From assembly GCA_001179505.1 (NCBI GenBank), contig CDMY01000758.1, forward strand, positions 1-23,542: DNA of 23,542 nt. The letters are read 5' to 3'. This DNA comes from Vitrella brassicaformis. Its lineage: Eukaryota; Sar; Vitrellaceae. Below are positions 1 through 8,100 of the stretch, piece after piece (positions within the stretch are counted from its first letter, which is position 1; the number at the start of each line of letters is the position of its first letter). The position numbers and the translations under genes are program-made. Under the pieces are notes generated by a model that was given only the letters and a program-made list of their open reading frames with translations, made no database searches and was not told the origin of the DNA.

Positions 1-487
1 AGCCTATGAGGAAGCCAACGAGAACCACCAGAATGGCCATCATTGGCGTCAGCGCGACAAGAAGCAACTGGCCCCCGCACCGACAACACACGAATCAACG
101 AATCACACCAAGGACACGGAGATGTATGCGATGTGTGTACTCTCACCTGGAGCAGCGGACCTGGAGCAGCGGTGCCTTGTACAAACCCTGATGGTAGCCT
201 TGGGACCAGATTTTTGTCGAAAAAGGGGATTTTGGGGTAAATGTCTCCTGGGTAAATCTGTCGGCCTCTCTTTCCCGTCAAACACTAGACGAGGGCAGCG
301 GAGCCCTAGGACATAATGACACGCTGGCCCGAATGCGCTGGTCGCGTCTCCTTGGTCCCTCGTGTCCCCCCTCCCGGCGTATCGCTGGCTCTCTGTCTTC
401 CTCTTCCTCAGGTTCCCCGTTTGGATGGGTTTGTGCCGATCGCCGTGGGTTTCAGATATAGTTGCCAGACGTTAACAGGATCCACTC
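1..487 (-). CDS. 5' end of a second arylsulfotransferase-like gene, cut by the window edge
   Basis: This is a partial paralogue of the complete gene at 18136-20873. Exon 2 runs from 67 to the window edge and encodes a membrane anchor (LLLVALTPMMAILVVLVGFL). It follows a CAG acceptor (68-71 on the plus strand) and a 79-nt intron whose donor is at 145-146. Both splice sites are conserved in the other copy, and an extra G between the copies falls inside the intron, so the anchor stays in frame. Exon 1 reads into the donor in the same frame as the other copy (shared LVPR and PLLQ). Further upstream the frame is not kept: the position matching the other gene's ATG (488-490) is not a start codon, there is an in-frame TAA, and there is a 1-nt indel near 235. 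Either the real start lies elsewhere or this copy is decaying. The catalytic part is outside the window. Confidence 0.6.
145..172. repeat. 14-bp exact tandem duplication across a splice donor
   Basis: ACCTGGAGCAGCGG occurs twice in a row (145-158 and 159-172); copy B has a single related unit. On the minus strand each unit carries a CAG|GT, giving two possible donors (GTCCGC and GTGAGA) for intron 1 of the partial sulfotransferase gene. Confidence 0.85.
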
Positions 488-832
488 TTATTAACTCATA
501 ACCTTGTTTTATTGGGCGTTCATTTAGATGTGCCGAATCATGAAATGCTCCCGCCACATGTCATGAGATTCACTTGCTGGTCACTACTGGTCACACTCTG
601 TCTGTGTCAGCATCCGGCAATAGGCATATGGTAGCAGCTTTGCAACCAGACAAATTAAGGGCGCTTCGAGTGTCCGGCATCAACCCCGACCAGCAACACA
701 GGTCAAAGATGCAATGGCGTTTTGTCCACAGCTTTTCGTGGATGGTCAAAGAGACATGCCTACATTCGAGTCCACGTTGAATTGCCATGGACAGACTGTT
801 CAACTGGTGCGTAGACTAGAAAGGTCGAGACA

Positions 833-1238
833 CAAGGCAAGCGTCTTGGTGGTCGAAAACTGGCTGCGAGCCACGAAAACCGACCTCTGAGCCCAAAACC
901 AGCTTTGCACAGTGCAAAACCGGTTTTGCGACAGAGAAAACCCGTTTGCGATAGAGAAAACCGGTTTTGCTTTTTTTCAAAGCCCGGTTTTCCCTGTTTG
1001 AGTGCCGGTTTTATAGAGACACGACCACAAATAGATGTCTCCACAAAACTGTGGCTCGAAAACCGGCACTCAAACAGGGAAAACCGGGCTTTGAAAACAA
1101 GCAAAACCGGTTTTCTCTATCGCAAACGGGTTTTCTCTGTCGCAAAACAGGTTTTGCGCTGTGCAAAGCTGATTTTGGGCTCAGAGGTCGGTTTTCGTGG
1201 CTCGCAGCCAGTTTTCGACCACCAAGACGCTTGCCCTG
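833..1238. mobile_element. 406-bp foldback (MITE-like) element inserted in duplication copy A
   Basis: Two inverted arms of 180 bp each (833-1012 and 1059-1238) are nearly identical and flank a 46-bp spacer. Ends are CAAGGCAAGCG and its near-perfect complement. The dinucleotide CA flanks both sides (831-832 and 1239-1240) and is present once at the matching uninterrupted site in copy B (21243-21244), which fits a 2-bp target duplication. The arms repeat the motif AAAACCGG/CCGGTTTT. There is no transposase, so it is non-autonomous. The spacer contains smaller inverted repeats (GAGACA/TGTCTC, CCACA/TGTGG). The superfamily is not recognised. Confidence 0.85.
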
Positions 1239-1264
1239 CAGCCAGTTGCACTCCAACTGATGAA

Positions 1265-1746
1265 CTTCGAGCTCTATTTATCCATGTGCATCTCTCTCCA
1301 TCGAGCCACCCGCTCCCTCCTCAAGAGCGACTACATGTTTCTGTCAGATCCCGGCAGGACAGGAGGTAGGCCGGCGCGCGGTGGCAGGTCTCTGCACCGC
1401 AGCTCGCTCCGTCTGTGTGCATTCCTATCGTCCATCAGGCACTCCCACGCCCGGCCACACTATGTCCTAGCACAGCGTCTCACGAGACATTTGCTGCCAT
1501 CCAATCGGCCTGTCTATCTCAGCGAAGGCCTCGCGTGGTGGAGGCTTTGGGAGCAGCTGATAAGTGCTCATATCGTATGCTACTCTCATCTGCAGGATGC
1601 TGCGTGATAAGAGACTCATTCTTCTCGTCTCACGTGTTTGTTTTTATGCATGCTCGTCACTATGTGTCTGCGCTCCGGCGCTTCAAGAATTCAGTATGAG
1701 CATGTACGGTTTTTTACATGTTAATTTGCCCTTCAACACGTCTATG
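1265..1746. other. Intergenic, nothing recognised
   Basis: No open frame here shows splice signals or protein-like composition. It lies between the upstream flank of the partial sulfotransferase gene and the stop codon of the next minus-strand gene. Confidence 0.5.
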
Positions 1747-3522
1747 TTATGTCTGACCGTATTCCGATACGGTCATTTGTACGAATGTGTACCCTCCATA
1801 AGGTATACGTACACCTCCCTCGTCGGTTTGCCCGCCGGGCAAGCCGACGAGGGAGGTGGTGGGTGTTTTTCTATAGGGTGGCCGGCTATGGCGACCACGT
1901 ATGGGTGATGTGAGACACCCATGGCCGGCCACCTCGTGGCCAGTCAGGCCAGGATCACGGCCGTCTCCCAAGCGAAGCAACCGAGGAGGGTTGTCTGTAG
2001 TGATGCAGTGATTCACTGAATGAGTGAATGAATGAATGACAATGATCTTGGTCTCTTACCTTCCTCTTCGGCGCGCTTCAGCAGCGAAACAGATTCAGGG
2101 TCACGGAGGTATTCCCCGACGACAAACAAAGTACAAGAGATGTGGACACAGATCTGTGTCTATTTGTATGTGTGTGTGCCTATGACGTGCCTTGATGCGT
2201 GCGATAGGGTCGTTCATCTCGTCTCTGTCGAGGAGTATGGCCATTATGGGCACAGAATGGGGCACGTCGTCACCACTCACACCCGTGGTGTCTGCATCAT
2301 CCCATCCATCACATGTCTCGTGTCTATATCATATGTGCGGGAAAGGGCACCTGCTGGGTGTCCGTGGACACTCTCTGCGTCTGCCTCAGAGCCGTCAATG
2401 AACGACGCACCCTATCGAACACCACACCACACACACACATACACAGAGAGAGAGAGGGAGACACCATATGTGCTGTGCTTGGTGTCTCGGCCGTTTTCTT
2501 ACACGTTTGTCTCTCTCCCTGTCGCCTTCATCAAAAGCCCCTGAGATATGCATGCACGTAGGCATGTGTGTGTTTGTGCATACGTGAGGTGTGTGCTGAC
2601 TGACTGCCTGGCCGACTGACTGACCGTAGTGGCGCCCCCCCAGCCGACGAGATGGGTCATGTTCCGGCTCTTCCAGAACTTACGGTCCAAATCCTGTGTG
2701 TGCACACACATATGCAAATGCACATACATTGAGGAAGGAGGGACAGGTATCTGCATGTACATATGTACATATCTTACCTACCTGAAGTTTGCGGTCGAGG
2801 ATTCGGTATGCATTGCGCTCCACCGTCTCCGTCCGACCTGCACACACACAATCACACACACATCCATAGGATGTGTGTGTGTGTGTGTGTGTGTTAGGTG
2901 CACAGCGGCTATGATTTGCCGCTGTACGTCAACCCTTTTCACCTCATCCCATTCTACGGTACACTCACACACACCAATCTTGCGTGTTTGTGGAGCGGTG
3001 TACCTCCCTTAGCACCGGTCGATCCCGGTGTCTCCCTCTCCCCCCCGCTCCCGACTCCCCGTTCGCCGTACTTGACGCGCTGGTCCTCCAGCCAACCGGG
3101 GGTCAGATGGTCGATGTAACTACACACACACAATGCAATGCCATCCATCCATGTCATGACACACACAGACGCCCTTGGGTTGGGTGTCTGTCTGTGCGTT
3201 GCTTATGTACGTACGTCCAGAGGGATGGCAGCTGTATGGGCAGCTCCTCTGCACGGCCGTCGATCGCTGATATGTGCAAGGGCTGTGGGGGCGGGGGGGA
3301 GACACACACACACGGATACGCACACACACACACACACAGATACGCACACACACACACACACACACAGTGACGCGCGTGTGTATGTGTGTTCTTGGCGGCG
3401 TCCCTGAGCATGTCTCTCTGCCGTGTGGACTGCCGCGATGGCGGGGCGTGCAGGTACTTGGAGGCCATCGTAGGAAAGGGCGCCGGCAGGTCCTTGTACG
3501 CCAGAAGAGGCACACCCAATGG
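1747..3522 (-). CDS. Unidentified multi-exon gene
   Basis: Not recognised. Exons that join in phase with GT-AG introns: 3215-3282 (HISAIDGRAEELPIQLPSLW), 3016-3119 (YIDHLTPGWLEDQRVKYGE), 2953 to about 2900 (EWDEVKRVDVQRQIIAA), about 2780-2825 (TVERNAYRILDRKLQ), 2625-2693 (DLDRKFWKSRNMTHLVGW), 2505-2540, 2351-2411, an exon starting at 2291, 2060-2153 (TLFVVGEYLRDPESVSLLKR) and the last exon 1747-1994 ending in TAA. A 5' exon at about 3391-3522 (PLGVPLLAYKDLPAPFP) follows a good acceptor, but its donor is unclear in CA/TG repeats, and no start codon is assigned. The donor after 2291 is also unresolved. The visible peptides are mostly soluble, charged and helical; I see no signal peptide or membrane segment. 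Function unknown. Confidence 0.5.
1812..1858. repeat. Strong near-perfect hairpin
   Basis: Twenty-two paired positions with one mismatch around a 3-nt loop: CACCTCCCTCGTCGG at the left end is mirrored by CCGACGAGGGAGGTG at the right. It lies in the last exon of the minus-strand gene at 1747-3522, or in its 3' UTR if translation stops earlier. Smaller inverted repeats (ATGGGT/ACCCAT near 1900) follow. Confidence 0.8.
2842..2895. repeat. CA then TG microsatellite forming an inverted repeat
   Basis: A CACACA tract ending in CATCC is followed, after four bases, by GGATG and a GTGTGT tract, so the two halves can pair. It sits in a predicted intron of the minus-strand gene. Confidence 0.8.
3300..3367. 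repeat. CA-rich compound microsatellite
   Basis: Three CA tracts are separated by GGATACG and GATACG units. It lies in a predicted intron between the exons at about 3391-3522 and 3215-3282. Confidence 0.9.
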
Positions 3523-3600
3523 CTGCAGGGAACATCGATATATCAGCATGGATGCACACAAAGCGAGCGGGGTCCATCAATGATACAACAAACAAAAAAC

Positions 3601-3746
3601 CTTGTAGGGGCTTCGTCCATGTGTCTCTGCTTAGTCGCCACCTCTTTCATCAGCTGATTGACGAAGTGTGAGCCATTGTCAGTGATTATCTCTTCTCCAC
3701 TCGGGTCCCCCCGAAGTTGACGACTTCGGTATCCACTGCAGCGCAC
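3601..3746 (-). pseudogene. Retroelement integrase core remnant
   Basis: On the minus strand, 3704 downward encodes IITDNGSHFVNQLMKEV, matching the conserved second catalytic-Asp segment (TDNGS-F) of the retroviral-type integrase core in Ty3-like LTR retrotransposons. Just upstream (about 3713-3740) TEVVNF in another frame resembles the segment that normally precedes it, so a frameshift separates them. No LTRs, reverse transcriptase or RNase H are seen nearby. The length is far below a full integrase. I read it as an old fragment. Confidence 0.6.
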
Positions 3747-4015
3747 GTCAGGCAGCGCACGTCAGGCGAGTAGCGAGAATGTGCCCCTCGTGAACAACAC
3801 TGTTACAATAGTCTGTCTCTCAATCATTCACTTTCCGAAGAGACTTGATATTGACGTGGGTGTCGTAGCTGCCACACAAGACACTTATATAGTGTACAGA
3901 AACAGAGACAGGTCTCAACCGAATGCGCCAATCAAGGCAAGAAACAGGACACAAGTGCAAGCCACAACTTACACGTTACGTCACGATCCCAGGTCACGAT
4001 GCTTGAAACCAGTTT
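3747..4015. other. 3' flank of the receptor gene, nothing recognised
   Basis: It lies between the integrase remnant and the stop codon of the large minus-strand gene. It contains a short direct repeat GGCAGCGCACGTCAGGC near 3745-3768 and no other structure I can name. Confidence 0.4.
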
Positions 4016-5106
4016 CTAGCGTGACGTGGTGAGGATATGGACATTCTGCCTTAACCCTTCATCCTCATCATCCTCGCCTGTGTCATCAGCATCCTCAAAG
4101 TCAATGTCGCCGCTGTCCATCCTAACAGCCGCAAACCACATGGGCGACGTTGGCGAACTGATACCAGACACACAGTATGTGCATGCGCACATTGATCACG
4201 TCGGCAGATTTTCTTCCCTCGTGGTCGTACCGTTCGCCTGCAGGAACCTCTTCCGGCTCTTCTGCGTTGTGGTTGTCTCCCTGCTCCCCCGCGGCCTCCG
4301 TAGGCGATCTGACTTCAATGCCCTCAAGAGCCAGCGCCATGGCAGCTGTGCCGCTCTGCTGCTCCTGTGGGCGTTTCGGCGACGCAGTGGGAGAGTTTTC
4401 GACACTCTTGAAATGCACCTCGGATGGCCGTGCGTCCCTGCCTTCCAGACCCGGCTCATACCTCCCGCTGGCCATGGGGCTCTTGCCTGTCTTGATGATG
4501 CTGCTCATGCGACTCAGAAGCCCCATCAACACCCCAGCCCCAGGCTTCTTGTCGGGACCCCTCATATGCGCACGAGTCAAGCGCCTGAAAGAGAAGACGG
4601 TAAGCAACCCCATGCAAAGCGGGATGTCATAGGACATCTATAGATGCAGTCGGAATGTGCACTCACCCTGACGTGGCCATGTTGACCTGGAAGACGTCGC
4701 CAGCGTACAGGTCGTCAGGGATCAAATCGGAACCTGCATATATGCGGGCAGCGTGTGTCAGCGTTGCCTGGCACTCTGGCTGTGTTTTCCTTCGTCATGT
4801 CTCACCTTCTCTGCCCTGCACGAAAGCCAACACAGAAAACGGTAATTACCTAGCCCTACAGACTGTAGATGCGCGCAGGCACATACCAGGACTTTGTGAA
4901 GGCCCTTGACGTAAAGGGGCTTGTCGATGGCCTCGAGCTGCAGGCGGCAAGCGAGGCACGGAGCATAGCGACACCATTAAGCACCAGTGGCCACGTTGCT
5001 GCGATATGATGTGTTGTGCGTGTGGATGTAGGCCGACCTTTAGCATTTCGACTGTTTGTCTGAGTTTCCTCTTGTCGGGCGCCGTGACAGTCTCCAGATC
5101 CATCTC
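4016..5106 (-). other. Cytoplasmic tail exons of the receptor
   Basis: Exons 5038-5106 (EMDLETVTAPDKRKLRQTVE), 4887-4937, 4806-4815 (10 nt, Gly-Arg-Glu plus one base), 4667-4733, 4231-4584 and 4016-4121. The preceding exon ends in the basic helix KRLKKMQKMQLKRL, so the tail probably starts as a coiled coil. The last exon encodes GDIDFEDADDTGEDDEDEG and ends LTTSR followed by TAG. The donor at 4231 was chosen because it is the phase-2 GT that gives a normal intron length (109 nt) to the final acceptor. Confidence 0.7.
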
Positions 5107-8100
5107 CTGCACACACCAATGTAGTGACCAATACATACCACCTCCCGCCGCCCTGTAGAAACACATTCATAGAGGCATCCATGTGCCTGACCAAGAACTC
5201 AGAGGGGGTGTGATAAAGACAGTATCCAACCTGCAGACATCATACGACCAACAGCAAGTGGTGCTGTGCCATCGACCCACTCTTCCGCCTACGATTTTGG
5301 AATCGAGAGTGAGTCTTTTGAGTTGCATTTTCTGCATTTTCTTGAGTCGTTTGTTGGACGCCATGACGATTGGCAGGACGATGCTGACGATGACAAGTGC
5401 GAAGCTGATGAAGACGGTGCCGAGCAGGGTGCCGATGAAGACAGACTCGTTCCTGTCTGTGCGAGGAATGAAGTACTGGCCGCTCACGCACATGACACAC
5501 AGCGCCAGCAGCAATGACACATCCAGAACTGACACATTGATCAGCCAGCCAAGCATTCAATCACATCACCACACAGCATAATACAGCCATGGCAAGGAAA
5601 TTATCACTGTGCGCCTTCTCTGTGCTAGGCGTGTACAATTGTTTTCGTTGGAGAGCCAAGGCCAGTAGAAGATCTGCAGTGCGAGCGGCCATATTGGTGT
5701 CAGATTCTGTATGTGCCGTTTGTGGCTCCTCGTGTGCCCATGCGCGTGCCTGTAGCGAGAGGGACACGATGATGATAAAGATGGTGATGAGGGCCTGCAA
5801 GCTGCACACACAAGGGACGGCAAGTTCAAACAGAGACCATTCCCTCTTGTTGGCCGATCCGCATCGCTGAGCCTTACTGGCCGTCATTCGGCGACATGGC
5901 TATACATGCACACATACACACAGACACACACACACACACGAGACACAGAGAGGAAGATAGAGGTGCTGTAGTGGCATGCAGCGCGCGTGAATGTGCAACT
6001 GACCCGTGACGGTAGCCAGCAGCCCGTTGCGGGCCAGCAGGATGGCTCCCCACCTTTGCATGAATGAAGTACACATAAGCCATCAGTGACACCCCAGATT
6101 GGATAGTGATCTACCAGTAGACGTCAGGGCGGAACCTGCGAACAAACAATGCACGGCACGCGATATATTAGTGTCAAGAGCGGAGGCTCTATAATGGACT
6201 TACCGAAAGAAGAGGAATCGGAATCGTTCCTTGAAGGATTTGTTCTCGTAATACCAAGGCGCCACAATGCTCACGTACGCAAACAGGGCATAAACACCAA
6301 ACTGGTAAGCGCAGAGATCAAGCATATGGACACCACTCGAAGCGGCCAGGGACAGGCAGCGACAGCTGTGGTGGTCATTTCACGCACCACATAGAAGAGC
6401 ATGACGAGGATCCCGACGGGAAGGAATTGCGTCCGCCATTCGTTACTGTCGCAGAGGATCTCCGGGTAAGCGAACAAGGTCCTCTTCTTGCTGCCATGCT
6501 CGTAGCACTGACCGTACGGCGGACACACCAGACATACAACATATAGGGCAATATGCACAGCCCCGCACCTGGAATGCGGCGCAGGCATTATTGACGAAAG
6601 AAATGTACAGAATCTGCACCGCCATCCCAAGGCTGTGGGATAGGAGGCAGGCAGAGAGGCAGAGAAGGAAGAATGGGGAACAAAGAGAGCATCAGGCACC
6701 TGTTGCAGAATTTATCGAAGTCTGTGAGGTCTGAGGAAGTGATGCGCTCGATGCACCGCACGAGTGGATTCCTCTGCACCATGAAGAACCGGGGCTTGGC
6801 CTCCTCCTCCTTATCCTCCGCGTGGACGTCCCTGACCATCCCGCGCGTTCTCTCCTTCATTGTCGGCGAGGCGTTCTCGGGTGACGGCCGGAAAATCTCC
6901 ACCATACGCGGGTCGGCCATTGCCTGACCCTCCCCCGCACCCTCGTCTGAGTCGTTGTCGCGGGGGACGATCTCGGGCAGGGCCTCGTCAGGCAGGTCCT
7001 CGATGGCCTCATCGTTGTCCGCAGCCAAAGAACTGTGCCGCCGCCGAGACACATCCTGCGAGCAGAAACAGAGAAACCCCGACGTAGTACAGGATCAAGG
7101 AACAGACAGGCACGTTTGGCGTCCTGTGGGCGAGGGCGGGCTCGTGTCGGGTAGGATGGTCTCTCTCCCTCTCTCTCCCTGTGTGACTGTGTGTGTGTGT
7201 GTGTGTGTGTGTGTCCGCGAACCTTTCCATGGGCCACTCGGTACATGACGCGAGTAAGGGATGAGCGGCGGCTTCGCTCCTGCGGGGCCGGGATGATGGG
7301 ACCTGTGGGCATACACACATACTACTACCTCGATGGACGCACGTGGAATTATTGCTGCGACTGTACCAGGTATGATTCGCAATGATTTGAGCATTGCACA
7401 GATTCCCCAGAGGGAGAAGAAGATGAATATGATGACAATGGGCACCAGCTGACGAGTGATGTAGCTGGCCAGAGGAGTCCGGCCAATCACGCAAGCTGAC
7501 AAACGTCAGCCACATGTTTACGTATGTCTCTTCCCATGGCCCTTTGTGGTGTCTGTGCCTGACCGAGGCGGATGAATTCGACGTCGAAAAGGAAGATGCC
7601 AGCGAAGGAGAAGATATCCCGCATAAATTGGGGATAGTCTATGTTGAAGGTCCCAACTATGCTGCACGCACAACACATGCAAGCCATGCTGAGGGCCGTG
7701 TTTGTCTCATGTGCCGAGTCTGTCTGTCTGTCTGTCTGTTTGTGCACGTCCCGACTCTAGCGAACTGCTTACGAAAGGTTCTGCATGAAGTTGATGAGCA
7801 TGCCGAGTGTGAGTGAGATGTTGAGAGTGACGGCGATCTTTCTGCTCTGCGGAGTGTTGACGAATATGTGGAACACGATGGCCAGAATGTAGAGCAAAAT
7901 GAGAGTGATGACGAACGGCCCCAAACTCGACGTGCCAGAGCCGCACTTGTTGCAGCTGCCCGCACGCTTGTAGTAACCTCGCTGGCATATGCTGCTTGCG
8001 CGAGACACACACAAGGAGACAGATGTTCATCGTATCGTTGTGCATGTCCTGTCCTGTCCTATCGTGCCGTGCGTGTATCTTACGAGCATGCTCTGCCTTC

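Larger units (their letters stand above)
2..1264. repeat. Segmental duplication, copy A (interrupted by a transposon)
   Basis: Positions 2-832 and 1239-1264 align in direct orientation with 20366-21266, with small indels. The duplicated stretch covers the anchor exon, intron 1, the presumed first exon and about 400 bp of upstream flank. One difference is a stretch of about 35 bp present only in copy B, bounded by CATGA repeats, which looks like a short deletion in copy A (near 550-570). Similarity ends just after 1264. The left limit is unknown because the window starts there. Confidence 0.9.
5293..7991 (-). other. Polytopic membrane exons of the receptor
   Basis: Exons 7773-7991, 7564-7661, 7367-7495, 7223-7302, 6700-7055, 6569-6632, 6388-6507, 6204-6301, 6115-6135 (21 nt), 6004-6053, about 5575-5801, 5293-5528. 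Hydrophobic segments include FVITLILLYILAIVFHIFV, IAVTLNISLTLGMLINFM, LVPIVIIFIFFSLWGICAML, FLPVGILVMLFYV, LITIFIIIVSLSLQA, and LLGTVFISFALVIVSIVLP. The stretch LINFMQNLSIVGTFNIDYPQ resembles a conserved block that follows GCC2/GCC3 repeats in many protist membrane proteins (memory, no search). A loop between segments (7223-7302 and 6700-7055) holds RSRRSSL and SRRRHSSL, basic-directed kinase-type sites, and a long acidic run. The acceptor of the exon near 5801 is uncertain; phases require either a small extra exon between 5880 and 6004 or a different donor. Confidence 0.75.

Noticed and set aside
760-1369. Long open frames on both strands with the same peptide (KPVLRQRKPVCDRENRF)
   Set aside because: They are the two arms of the foldback element read on opposite strands; the shared peptide follows from the palindrome, not from coding.
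4122-4643. Long plus-strand frames opposite the receptor tail
   Set aside because: They mirror a GC-rich minus-strand exon; the minus-strand frame has matching splice phases and protein-like composition, the plus-strand ones do not.
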